Source: Bugula neritina (Eukaryota; Bryozoa; Gymnolaemata; Cheilostomatida; Bugulidae). From it: a DNA stretch of 64,000 bases. The number at the start of each line of letters is the position of its first letter. Positions within the stretch are counted from its first letter, which is position 1. Below, piece by piece: positions 1 to 14,000 of the stretch. Made by a program: the position numbers and the translations under genes. The notes under the pieces are model-generated. The model searched no databases, had not been told where the DNA came from, and saw only the letters and a list, made by a program, of their open reading frames with translations. The stretch lies in the NCBI GenBank assembly GCA_964035545.1, contig OZ037765.1, positions 18,098,698 through 18,162,697 of the forward strand. Direction: 5' to 3'.

Positions 1-121
1 CAACTCCAATAAATTTCTTTCTCCTCAGATCTCCAAAATCATTAACTTTTACCATCACCAATCAATTTTAAGCCTAATCTAAAATCAGTTAATTTAGAGT
101 GATTTATATTACACCAATAGG

Positions 122-1143
122 CAATTCTGTTTGCAGACGACACAAATCTTTTTTGGAAGAGCAAAGATTTAAATGCTGATATTGGAAATATAAATTCCTT
201 ATTAAATAAAGTTAATAACTGGTGCATTGCAAACAAACTAACTCTAAACTTAACGAAAACAAACTATATCATTGTTAAAAACTACCAAAAGAATTTTGTA
301 CTTAACAGTACCATCCATATTGACAATATACCTCTCTCGCCTAGCTCAGAAATAAAATTTTTAGGTGTAGTCATCGACATTAACTTAAACTGGTGTGCTC
401 ATATAAATTCTTTAAGGACTCAGCTCAACAAAGTAACTGGTATGATATACTTAGCTTCAAAGTTTTTACCATACAAAGCTTTGATTTTATTATATAACAG
501 TCTGATAAACAGCAAACTTACATATTGCTTAGAAGCCTGGGGAAATGCCCCTAAAACCCACCTGAACAAGTTGCTTTTAATTCAAAAACGCATTATTCGC
601 ATTATTTTCCACAAATCACCTACTGAACACACGTCACCTCTATTTATCAAAGCAGAAATTCTTCCTATTGATCTCTTGTATATCTACCGTCTATGTCTTC
701 TTGGTCATTCAGCTTATTATACTCCATCTCACACCAAACAACCACCAACTTACCTCACCAGACATTCTGAACTTTCCTTACCCTTACCTCTCTCTACCTC
801 CGCAGCAGGTCATCGTCAAGTGTCCTACCAGATGTCTAGCAATTGGAATAAACTACCTCCGACTTTAAGACATCATCAAAGCTTTGCCACATTTAAAATA
901 TTGTTGAAAAAGCACCTACTAAAATCTTTAACTTAATCTGAATAAATAGTTCCCACTATTTTTTCAACTGCCACTTGGGCCCCGCTCCTTGAATAGCTAT
1001 GCTACTGAGCACATGGGCCCCCATCTTGATATTATATATAAATTGAATTTAGCTCTTTTTGTGTTACTGTTGTATATTTGTATTTTTTTGTCCTTTTGTT
1101 TTTTTTGTTGATGGAAATAAAGAAAACAAACAAACAAACAAAC
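122..1143 (+). mobile_element. 5'-truncated LINE copy (3' end of ORF2, 3' UTR and AAAC-type tail)
   Basis: From about 122 the DNA matches the 3' part of the full LINE at 3.6-7.6 kb almost base for base; I spotted only a handful of substitutions over about 1 kb. It encodes the end of the reverse transcriptase (the FADD-containing region onward) and the C-terminal domain, stops at 934-936, then carries the same 3' UTR ending in a GAAATAAAG-type motif and an AAAC repeat tail. This is the usual 5' truncation from incomplete target-primed reverse transcription. It lies about 0.9 kb beyond the gamma-tubulin stop codon. I saw no clear target-site duplication. Confidence 0.9.
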
Positions 1144-2076
1144 AATACATTGAGGAGCTTTTCATGCATTAAAGATTACACTATAATTATGTATCTAAAC
1201 AACTTTCTCTACTGCTTACTCCCAAATGCAATGCAACTTCTGCAGTTAGAAAATAATTTATTCTCAGCTAACTTAATTTTTAAACATGAGTTACCGTCAG
1301 AAGACCATCTAGATAAAAGTTAGTGAGAATAATACGCCAGCTTTTTACCTTACTTTAGTACCGGAACATAGATAGGGGTTGGTAGTGCTTTAAAAACAAG
1401 CAAACTGCGCTACCTGATAATCAAGTGTTAGTGATTGCAAATTTCAAACCAATTATATTTACATCACAAGATAATCCAACCCCATTAAATATTTAGGGAG
1501 AGCTACGGCCATTGAAGAATTACGTGTTGATAACAAACTTGACAAATCAAACTGGTTGGCCATTGTTTATCACAGGTAATATCAAAAGTTGTACGTTTCC
1601 CAGCTTAAGAATCGATTTTATAATTCGAGTGTATAGAGTGTGTACCAACATGAATGTATGGCTATAATTACAAACTAAATATAGTTTACATTTGTGGAGA
1701 TGCATGTCAGAGGCTGCAATTAAATTGATAACCCTGAAGACAGCATAATGCAGCAGTTTAATAATTTGCTAGGTATTGATTAATTAATAAGTACTTTTAT
1801 TATGTAAAGAAACACTAATTGTAAGCTATATGCAGGATTATAGAATTCAAAGGTCAGTATTTTCAGTTATGCAATTTTACTTTTTAGTTTCTACCACTCA
1901 TCACGAATCAGCAAAATTAAAGCAATACTCTTGGTACAGCTCAATGCACAAAAAAAATAAATAAATACAGACTAATGAGTTGAGCTAAAATTTCAGAAGC
2001 ACACAAACATGTTTTCACTATCATTCACTTACAAAGAGCATATAGGTGTAAGATTATGGATGATGCACCTACAATT
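1144..2076. other. Gene-poor stretch; gamma-tubulin 3' flank
   Basis: I see no coding exon here. The right part should hold the gamma-tubulin 3' UTR: a minus-strand AATAAA lies at 1796-1801, about 280 bp past the stop. The left part is plain AT-rich DNA next to the LINE tail. Confidence 0.5.
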
Positions 2077-5000
2077 CTATTTCTTAGTTGCAACTTTCCT
2101 AGTTTGATAGTCAGGTCTAGTGGCAGCATTATACTCATCTACCAGCATCTGCACTACATTACGGGCATCATCAAACTCGTCAAGATTGTCTGAAAAAATG
2201 GCTTCCTTTCTGAACTGATCTAGAAAGGCTCCTCGTTTTCGGAGCTTGTCATAAGAACTGAGAGTTCTTGAAAATAACTAAAAATACAAGTAAAAAATAT
2301 TTTACTCAATCACAAGTATCAATGCCGGAAAACTTTTTTAAGATAAAATAAACATTATTTCTAATATTTACAAAACATAGTGTAGGGCCACATAACAGAA
2401 GTGAAATGCTTAGGAAAAAGCATTAAGAAGCCTTCAAACAAGATAGAACAAGTTTCTGTGCAATGTGCAAAATGATTAAGAAACCTGTTGCAGTTGTTTT
2501 CAGACATTATTTTTATAACGATATTTGTATAAACAGACAGAAAGTTAGCCAAAATCAACAGGTGCTTGCTGATAAATTGGGGAAGGGAGCTGTGCCTTTG
2601 TTGCTTGACACTGTAATATCCCTGGATAGTACAATAGATAGAGCCAAACACAAGCAAACGACACACCCTTAAAAATCACCCACATAATTTAAACTGGTAA
2701 ATTGGAGGCCCTCTATAATTTAGTAAATAGTGTATTGTAGAGGAGCTATAATTAAGATCAAAATAAACAATTCATGGTGAGCTTACAGTATTGATGCTTG
2801 TGTGGTTGGCCAGCATAAGCCCGCTGACTCTGTGACTGGACTGAATATAAGGGGACTTCCTGGAGAGAGCCACCTGAATACTGGCAGGGCCCCAGGGTAT
2901 GAACTGTGCCAACTTTCTTTCTCTGATCCTCTGTAAACTCTTGTGTACCTACAGACCAATAAGACGTCTCTAAGATCTAATACATAATCAAGAGTTCCCT
3001 GTTCCAAGGAATTCCTATATATGTATGAAGTAGCAAAAGGCACAGATAACATGTTCTATGCCATCTTAAAATAGCTCACTAATGAGGATTAGAAACTCAA
3101 GTCATCACACAATAAAAATGACCGGCCTTCAATGTATCTTTAAAATTGCTTAAGGTGGGGATATAGATAAATAGTAATCATTTATAACTAAAATTACTCT
3201 AAATTTGCTAATTAGAAAGCCAACTATGAGTTCAGTGGTCATCTACAGCCCCAATGCTCCCCACCTACATAACGCCAATTATTAATGTAATGATGTTATA
3301 TATAGGTATATTACTATATATATATTGTACCAAAATAAAAGATAGCATCTAAGTGGGAAGAGTCCAACTGGAATGAACCATGCTAACACCCTGTTATGGT
3401 GTTTAGACAACCTGATTTTTTCACCTCATCAATTCATATATATTTTTATAAAACAACATATTTTAATAAATTATTCACTGTTATAAAAACACAAAAATTT
3501 AATAAAAAAAATCAATAATAGGGCAATTAATTACATTCCTCTAATGGGGAATCAACTTTTGCCTGAAATCGGAAAATTTATCTCAGTCTTCCGTACAAAT
3601 AATACATTCTAATATTAAAAATATTGGCAGTTGGCAGTTGGCTTTCAAGCTGTTAAGAGGTGTTTTGAACAAGCTCACACAATACTCAACATTACTGGAC
3701 AGCTTTCTATTAGGACTCATTAACAGGAGGGGACAGTATAATTTCTATGAGCTGTCCCCAAATTGGGTAAGTGTTTAATACATGATTGCTTACTATTACT
3801 TGCCTACACCATGCCCCCCAAAACTAGAACTGATTCAACAGCATCAGATATTGATGCTACCATGAAAGAAATACTTCAACAACTGAAAAAGATTAATAAT
3901 AGGATTGAGATAATAGAAGAAAAGGTGGACAGTATAGAGAGTAGTCTGAACTATCATACAGAACAATGGAAGGAAGTGAAAGAGGATATGGATCAAATAA
4001 AGAATACCATTCCAGCACTGAAAGGAAAGATGGAGGAGCACGAAATTGAAAAGGCAAATAAGATGGCAGAAATACAGGGCGTACCCCATCACCAAGATGA
4101 GTCCCTGAAGGATATAGTAACAAAATTAGCTGAATTGAATGATGTACACCTCACTCCAGTCAATATTGATATGGTTTACAGAAATAAATCCAAAAAGTCT
4201 ATTATTGTCAAGTTTATTCAGACTCATATCTGTCAGAACTTCATAAGATCATTCAAGGCTAAGAAAAACAAGTCACTTACTAGTAAAGAACTTGGTTATA
4301 AAACTGCATCTAAGATATATATCAATGAATACCTCTTATACCCAACTAGACAACTGTTCCACAAAGTCAGAGAATATAAGAAAGAGAATAACTTTAAATT
4401 TGCTTGGACAATAAACCAAAAAGTCTTCTTGAGAGAAACGGAAGGTTCCAAAGCCATCCACATTAAGTCCCTATCTGATCTCTAAGATGCTTAAGACGCC
4501 AGTATTTATATAATCGAAATTGTTTTTCATATTCTAACAAAATGGAACTTTGTAATACCAGCAAACATTTCACTATAGATGACCTAAACAATATTTCTTG
4601 TAATGATTTTCGAGTGCTTCACTGCAATATACGCAGCCTTAGAAAAAACTTCAATAACCTTTTGGAATTACTCTCAATTGTAAATTGTTCTTTTCATGTT
4701 ATTGCCATAAGTGAAACTTTTCTCTACTCCAACGAATGCAATTACTTTCCGATTTCAAATTACTCTTATATAGGCTCATGCCGTGACTCCAGAGCAGGTG
4801 GATGTGGGATATATGTGCACAGTGGCCTGGCTGTAATTGAAAAACTAGAGCCATTAATTGAGGGTTCAGAGGCAATCTCTTTGTTAGTGGCCGGCTTGGA
4901 TGAAGTCCCATTACGTATTACTGCCATATATAGACAACCTTCGTCTGACACTGGTAGGTTCACTGATGACCTGCACAATTTTTTACACTCTATTTCTCAT

Positions 5001-8000
5001 ACTGATCACAATCACATTATCACTGGTGATATTAATATTGATATACTTAAGCAAGAATCTGATAGCTACACTGACCTATTACATCAATACAGCTACACTC
5101 ATTTAATAGAGCACCCAACTCGCACTACCCAAACCTCCAGCTCTTGTATAGATCACATAGCCATAAATTTCTACAGTAGTAACGTCATTAGTGGTACACT
5201 TGATAAAGATATCTCAGATCACTTTCCGGTATTTGCCTTTTTTGAGAATCTTGTGCAACCTAAATCTCAAACCTTCAAAAGACGCAGTTATAGATCACTT
5301 TGTGATATACAGCTAAAACAAGAGTTTCAAAACTGTGACTGGAGCAAACTAGTATTTAAACATAATGATCCAATAGTAGCATACAGAAATTTCTTGAACG
5401 AAACATCTCATATATTTAACAAATTGGCACCTTTTCAAGAAAGGACTTTTCATTTCAATAGAAAAAAGGTGAATAACTGGATCACGGATCGTTTAAAAAA
5501 AGAAATTCACAAAAAAGACAGGCTTTTTTCACAACACAAAGCTTTTCCATACAGCCCAAAACTTAAGCAAGCCTACATTAAGCAAAGAAACAAAGTATCA
5601 ACCTTAATTAAACAAGCCAAGTATAACTACTATGATAAGCTGATTTCTAACCAAGCAGACTCCAGAAAGCTTTGGAATACAATCAACAATGCTTGTGGAA
5701 GAAAATCAACCTCTCCAAGCTTTCCAGTAAAGCTAAAAGCTGACTCAGAAATCATTACCCACCATACAGAAATAGCAAACTATATAAACAATTATTTCAC
5801 TAACATTGGAAAGAACTTAGCCGATAAAATACCAAGTGTTCCTGAGATCTCAGTCAATGCCAAAGATTGTCCTTCATTTTATTTTCAGCTGGTAGACAAA
5901 AACAGAGTTTTAACTGAACTAAAAAATTTGAATGAAAATAAATCAGAAGGCTTAGACTTGATCCCAGCGAGGCTAGTTAAACAAAGTGCAACTTACCTTT
6001 GTCAGCCTCTCACACATATTATAAACTTGATAATTAAATCAGGTGTCATTCCTAATGAACTGAAAGTAGCCAAGATTTTGCCATTTTACAAAAATAAAGG
6101 TGACAAACTTTTATGTAGTAATTATCGGCCTATCTCAATACTTCCAGTTTACTCTAAAATACTTGAAAAAATAATCTGCAAGCAATTAAATGAACATTTA
6201 AACCTACACAAAATTTTGTCGGTTTCTCAATTTGGCTTCCAACAGAAGAAGGGTGCACAAGACGCACTGATTAAGTTTTCAGACCAATCCTTCAAAGCAC
6301 TTAATGACTCATTAGTAATATTGGGTATTTTCATTGATTTCTCAAAAGCATTCGATACAATCAACCACAATATTTTGCTACAGAAACTACGAGATTACAA
6401 TTTTGATTCTCACTCCATAAGTTTAATCCAAAACTACTTGACCAATCGAACACAGCATGTTATAATAGAGAACAGTATATCCAATTCCTTGCATATTACC
6501 TGTGGAGTTCCCCAGGGCTCTATCTTGGGCCCTGTGCTCTTTCTGCTGTACATAAATGATTTAGCTACCCATTGTCCTTTATTTGATACTATTCTGTTTG
6601 CAGACGACACAAATCTTTTTTGGAAGAGCAAAGATTTAAATGCTGATATTGGAAATATAAACTCCTCACTAAATAAAGTTAATAACTGGTGCATTGCAAA
6701 CAAACTAACTCTAAACTTAACGAAAACAAACTATATCATTGTTAAAAACTACCAAAAGAATTTTGTACTTAACAGTACCATCCATATTGACAATATACCT
6801 CTCTCGCCTAGCTCAGAAATAAAATTTTTAGGTGTAGTCATCGACATTAACTTAAACTGGTGTGCTCATATAAATTCTTTAAGGACTCAGCTCAACAAAG
6901 TAACTGGTATGATATACTTAGCTTCAAAGTTTTTACCATACAAAGCTTTGATTTTATTATATAACAGTCTGATAAACAGCAAACTTACATATTGCTTAGA
7001 AGCCTGGGGAAATGCCCCTAAAACCCACCTGAACAAGTTGCTTTTAATTCAAAAACGCATTATTCGCATTATTTTCCACAAATCACCTACTGAACACACG
7101 TCACCTCTATTTATCAAAGCAGAAATTCTTCCTATTGATCTCTTGTATATCTACCGCCTATGTCTTCTTGGTCATTCAGCTTATTATACTCCATCTCACA
7201 CCAAACAACCACCAAATTACCTCACCAGACATTCTGAACTTTCCTTACCCTTACCTCTCTCTACCTCCGCAGCAGGTCATCGTCAAGTGTCCTACCAGAT
7301 GTCTAGCAATTGGAATAAACTACCTCTGACTTTAAGACATCATCAAAGCTTTGCCACATTTAAAATATTGTTGAAAAAGCACCTACTAAAATCTTTAACT
7401 TAATCTAAATAAATAGTTCCCACTATTTTTTCAACTGCCACTTGGGCCCCGCTCCTTGAATAGCTATGCTACTGAGCACATGGGCCCCCATCTTGATATT
7501 ATATATAAATTGAATTTAGCTCTTTTTGTGTTACTGTTGTATATTTGTATTTTTTTGTCCTTTTTGTTTTTTTTTTTTTTTGATGGAAATAAAGAAAACA
7601 AACAAACAAAACAAAAATAAGTATGAGCTTGTAAATAGAATATTTTTCAGTAAAGTTTAGCCAGGATTGGCAGTTATCATTACACAATGCTGAACTCTTC
7701 ATTTTCTGGGATATGTTTTGGGAGTTGTTCTAAGAGGCATATGTACAGGAAATTAGTTTGTAATTTTGTGTGCTTTAAAAAACATGTATTATAAAGTTCT
7801 CAAGAGCTAATCAAGCCTTTTGGAGACAAGGTGACAGCTGGTACTCACATTGAAAGTAAAAATGAGCAGGTTTGACACAAAAAGCATAAAAGAAAGTGTT
7901 AGAAAGACAGGTGCAAGAAAGGTGATCACATGAGATCAACCTTTAGAAATAATCCACAAGAACTAACATAACTTTTGTTAACAACAAAACCATTACAGAG

Positions 8001-11000
8001 AAAGATGAACATTATAAACATAAGAAGTTGTTTGCCATTGTCTCTTTTATCCAAATTACTATTATTTTCTACAGAAGTGTTGAACACGTTAATTGGTAGA
8101 GAAAACTCTTGGCTGAACAGAGAAATAAGGAAGAGGAATTGCACCAACCTGAGTAGGGTCAACCTCTCCCTGGATGATGTTCAGAATGGAAATGTAGCAG
8201 TGATTAGCCTGTCTGTTGATGGGAGTAGAGACCATCATGTTCTTGGGTTGTAGCAACCGTCGCATTACATCTAGCACAGTTGTCTTACGGACATTGGCAA
8301 CCTGTAAATATACACCATATGATTGGTGTAGACTATATTTTTATAGAGAAGCAACACTAACTGTAAAGTGAATTAAATAAGAATAGCAGCCATTAAATTG
8401 GGTACCATCAACCACCTAATGCTGTACTTCACAAGTCTCCATTATAAAACATCAAACCACTGAAAATTGATTTTGGTTAATTTTTCTACATTTTCTCACT
8501 AGAATATGGACACTGGGGTTCTTACCACCTTTAAAAGAATATAGTATTTATTTTAACTTCTGTCTAAATACAATCTCACTTTATACTGTGGTTAAATTAT
8601 TAAAAAAAATATTGCTTTTCACTTTCACTGCCAGTCATAACAACCCTGGCCCATACTTGCCCATACTTAGCATTTTCTATTCTATAACTAATTGATAGTG
8701 CTAACTTGAATAGTAACTGCGGATTTAGAGTATAAGGTACAAACCTGAGAGTCTGTGGTGAGAGGCGTATAGCCAGTCATTAGGAAATGGAGCCGCGGAG
8801 TGGGTATGAGCGAACTTATTAGGCCTATCAGATCATTGTTCATGTAACCGGGAACCCTCAAAGTGGTCGTACTGGCAGACATCACTGTGGATACCTGTTA
8901 GAATAGAGAGCAAATTAGCGTATCACTATAATTAATATGTAAAAGAGTAGGTTGAAGCTCCACCCCAAGGAGAACATCCTCTATTCAAGTTGTGCTTTGA
9001 AGCACAGGCTCAACAACTTCTTGTCACCGTGTGATGGTCAAGTGCCAGTCTATTAGCACCTTGTATAACAGTTGGCACACTGCTATTATAATTAAAATAA
9101 CTCTGATAAATGCCAGAAATGATTGGAAATTTTAAAGGGACTGTCTGTCACTTAACAAAAATTATGCTTAAATTGTGATTTGATATTATAAACCCACAAA
9201 ATATAAAACTAAACAATAATTTTAGAAAAATTTTCCAACAGTAAACCAAATGAGAAAAGTTCATTAAAAAGTGAAAAAATTAAACCAATGACCCAATGTC
9301 AAATTATTATGCCCTTTTAATTTATTATCATTATTATTTATATTATTATTGAGAAATAAAAAAACTGAAAGTATTAAAAAGCAGCATTGATTTAATTTAT
9401 TTTACTTGTAAAATATATTTCCATAACAACAAGGGTATGAATAGCCAACAATTTTAGCCCAAGAAAGGCCGGTTAGTCTATAGCATCTTATAAGGCAGAT
9501 CCTTGCATTAGTAAAAGCAAGTTCAACTATAGATTGGATTTATTTCATGAAAACAGAAGTTCTTCTACCAAATGATGAAGTCGAAAATAGAGGTTTAGAC
9601 TATCGCCAACTGTGCGTTAAAGAGCGAGCCCACTATAGATTTCTTACTTAAGGTATTACCAAAATTTTTTTACCACCAACTTATTCATAAAATAAATAGA
9701 TACTTTTTGTTTGAGCAATTCTTTTAAAATTTTGCAACTACGGAATTGAAAAATGAAGCTTTGAACGCCGCAGAAAAGTCCTGATTAGGTAACTTCAGGT
9801 TTTCCTTAAATTAACACATTATTAATAATAAAAGCCGTAAAGAAAACACGTTGAACAATAAAATTTGCTCTTCATACAACTAGTCATTTTGAACATGCCT
9901 TTTCTTGTCCAACTAGAGTATTAGGTGAAGACAATTTTTAAATTTTATAAAATGCGTACTGTTGACAACATGTGGTGACAACTCCTAAATTCCAAAACAG
10001 AAACCTACAAGTTTTTATCTTATAAATTATTGGGACAAATTTTAAGATTTATTAGTTCATTGATAAGTCAGAGTGAAATGAATTTTCATACATGCTGGTC
10101 CAGTCTGTATAGTTCAAAATTTTGAAAGAGCCTTGTAAAAGTCTGTAAATCTAAAACTGTATTACAGATCATGCTGATGCTAATTCTATTTCATGAACTA
10201 AAAGTACACCATAAATAAGAGTCGATACTTTCAAAGGTGGGCCTGCTAAAAGTAGTTAAGTATAGGTATACAGCAAATATTCAATTATCTAGTAAATAAG
10301 TTAAGTAATCTGTAGCCAAAACTTAGTAGCCTCATGCAGATCAAACAGTTTTATTCACTTTCACATTATAATCACTCGCTCAAAATAAAATTTTAAATGC
10401 CAAGTTAAACAGCAGCACTGAGAGCAGTAAATGATATGGGAGTTTGAGAATATACAAAAACAAAATATAACAGAATATTTAACTTGATTAAATGATTTTA
10501 TCCCAAAGTAAGAGGTTAGAAAAATCTACTTTTAGTTGTATTTAAGTTAAGTTTGATTTACTTATCGATTACATGAACTAAAAATCCAATCATATAGATT
10601 ATAGAGTGGTGTCAATATTAAGGTTGTCAAGTTTTGACGACTCCAAGAAATAGCTATAAACTATCAGAAATTAAGTTTAAAATTAATAAAATCAAAGGAT
10701 CGGTGTAAAGCAACAAACTGAGATATAGAAATAGCACTGCCAGGCAACAGGCTTCATCCACTAAGGCGATAACTAGGCCAACTTACCAGATGATTTATTT
10801 GCTGAAATGTAGGATTTTCAATATGTAACCTTTCAACAGCTATTCTGTGCAGAGCTGTATTATCCAAAACATTCTGCAACATAATACTTAGTTAGAAATA
10901 AAATAATTCAAAACCTTTGCAACCATAATCCACAACATCATAGGGTCATCGACTTCCCTTAGGGGATTCAAATCTTAAAACAAATAAATTATGTCAAATT

Positions 11001-14000
11001 GAATTCATATAAAATAAAATGAAACAAAAATTATTAATGTTAGGCCTTACCACACAGTCAGCATTTTGTGTAAGCCGTTTCAGTGTCAGCAAAGAGTTAT
11101 ACGGCTGTACAACAACGTCGCTGATTTCATCTTGATTAGGGAACACTGAATACGTTTGTATCAACTTCTTAGGAAATCTACAACATAGCCGACATGGACA
11201 GCCCAGTGAATGTGAGCCTGCTGTTTCCACAAACACAAAGTTTCAACCCTGCTGATCAGAAATACATTTCTTCTAAAAGATACTTCATAACACACAATAT
11301 GAGGATCTACTATGGTACAAATGTCAACACAGGCAACGTCGGTTATTTAAAAGTAATTGTATGTGTACTGTCAGATTTAGAGAGATTGAATTATGAGTTT
11401 AGTTTGAAGTAGTCACACCTTGAATAATCGTACAAATTAAAAAAACACTAATTTTTACTTGCAAGTTCAATAAAATATTGCTAAGCTTATTTATGCAAAT
11501 GAAATCCATGTAGCAATGTTGTAGGGATAACTCTTATTGACTGTACATTACTAAGAACTTATCTGCATTGCATCAAGCTTTAACATAAAACACATTCAAC
11601 TGGAGGAAAAGCAAAAATAACCCACATACCTGTCATTCAGCTTTTCTAATATGTATGATCCCATACCGGACCCTGTTCCTCCAGCAATCGAGTGGCACAG
11701 CAAAAATCCCTGAAAGACAACTCTCATTATCATAAAAATAGGCAAATCAACTGTGCAAAAATCAATATAAAGTGTAATACACTGATGCTACATATAAAGT
11801 CACTATATCCAGAGCAGTGCATGCATAATTCATGCTCTATCTGGTACTATTTAAAAAAAAAACTTCTAAAATTATCAGAACTAGCCAGGCAGAAATACTT
11901 TTCTTTCAAAGTGTGCCAAACATGAGTTAGAATCAGGACAATTTGGCTGAATTGGGTTTGAGTATTTAAAAACTATTACTTGAACATCACAAGGATAGCT
12001 GGTTAGCAAGACTACCAATCTAACAATATTCACATATCAAGATCAAAAAATGAGAGATTTACAAGCACACCAGTTTGAACATCAATCAACCTCAACCAGA
12101 AAGAATTACACCACAGCAGCAGTGATTAATATTGTGATTCTTTGCTACAACACTGTATGTATCAGTAATTAGTGATTGAGATATTAGCAACTATTTCAAA
12201 CTTTATCATGATTATTATTTAGTGACAGCTATTGATATAGTTCATAGCAATGTAGAAGGATAGAGAGCTAGTTTAATTGCTGCTTTCTACTCTGATGAAA
12301 CTTGCTGACACCTGCCTGCCATGTAATGTCTCAACTAGTTCTTCACAGAACTAGCCTGCTAGAGTGTGTGTGCCTATAATACACTAATTATTGACTTATT
12401 TAGTGACAAAATTTAGAGAAATATGTGACAAGTTCACCCACCTCTAAGCTATCACTGCCCTCAGCTTCTCTGTCGATGATATCAAAGACTTCTTCATACA
12501 ACCTCTCACCCTATAACAAAATAGAAACATAATTACTACCAAAATTTAAAAGACAAACGCCATATAATCAAATAAAATATCCAACTATTTCAGTTAACAT
12601 TTTAAAATAAATATTGAGGCAAAACATAATTTATATCCATTATTTATAATAGAGTTATAAATTTGGACATTATATATTGTGGAATACAGACCTGTGTGTA
12701 GCCGCTGGCCCAGCTATTGCCAGCCCCACCACCGTGTTTAGACATATATATGTTCTCAGGGTTAAAGAGATTGGAATATGCAGAGTTCATGATGCTGTTG
12801 ATGACTCGAGGCTCCAAGTCGAGAAGAACAGCTCGAGGAATGTAGTGTTCATCATCTGCCTGCAAATAATCAACAAAACATATGAAGCTGATGTACCCAC
12901 GCTAATGAGAAATAGAAAAAAAAACTTTGCTTGCTTTAATTACAAAATAGTTTAAAATATTATGCACTATCAAGTGAAAATATATTCCCTTCATTATACA
13001 AAAAAATTAAGAGTTTATACTGGTCACTCTAAATAGAAAAGTATAAGAGCTTCTAAAACTTGCAATCTGTCATGATCAACTGTAGGTTACAACTAATGCC
13101 TTCTTAAGACACATGCCTACATACATTAGTGTTGTGAGAACTAACTGACGACTTTTAAGGAATGGTTTCATGCAAAGGTTATTAGTCAAATAGGAAAAAT
13201 ATGGTTAAGTATAAAAATAAAATTGTCTGCGATCTACTCAACACAAAAGCAATAAAAGTTTAATTAAGGTCACATTTAAAGAAATATTGTCATCATTTAT
13301 TTGTGATTCCTACAGTAACACAATTTCAGAAAAGGAACTTCTACTTTTGAAAATGATGCTTTCTGTTGGGCTGAGAATTGCTTATGTAACAGAGACAAGG
13401 TGTATTAGTATATAATTTGGCACTGAAAAGAAGGCAACTTCTAATAATTTCTGGGGTAGAGATAATCTTTCATAGCAATGGGTTTACACTTGTAGGTGTA
13501 AAGTTATATATTAGTGAACATAGAAACTGACTAAGTAGTACTATAATAAAGCATACACCAGTGTTTCTCTGCAATATATTGTTGCATTTTTAAATACCTG
13601 GTAAAAGAAGACATCTTTTCTGTCAATTCCTTCAGTTGCAAAATCCTCCAAAATTCCCTCTACAATTTGCTTAAATTTATTAAATATACACTAAATGATG
13701 CTTTTAGTTTAAACACACAAAACAAATAATTGCCCAAAGATACTAGAGAATAGTATCGATCTAATGTATCATAAATGGCTCGTTAATGAAATCACACAGT
13801 GAATAATTGTTTCTTTAGGAAAAAACAAAATAAAATATGAAAAATAATATTTTTTAAAACATATATGTACATGAAAGTTTTACAGCTAAGGTTTTGAGGT
13901 ATATTAAATGTATTAGAAAATGTAACATCATTATTATCCTATTTACCGATGCTATAAAATCAACTAAAATAGCTCTTGAAGCAATTAAAGTATTATCTTA

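Larger units (their letters stand above)
3625..7618 (+). mobile_element. Apparently intact non-LTR retrotransposon (CR1/L2/Jockey-type LINE)
   Basis: The element has two reading frames without breaks, an APE-type endonuclease and reverse transcriptase but no RNase H, and a 3' UTR ending in an AAAC-rich tail at about 7590-7618. The 5' limit is uncertain: I place it near a short direct repeat (GGCAGTT twice) at about 3625. It sits antisense in the gamma-tubulin intron 2949-8148. Its last kilobase is nearly identical to the truncated copy at 122-1143, which argues for recent activity. The family is inferred from domain order and motifs; a phylogeny was not possible here. Confidence 0.9.

Noticed and set aside
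1-121. Minus-strand frame beginning near position 42
   Set aside because: It runs into the antisense of the truncated LINE, and the first 121 bases show no feature of their own.
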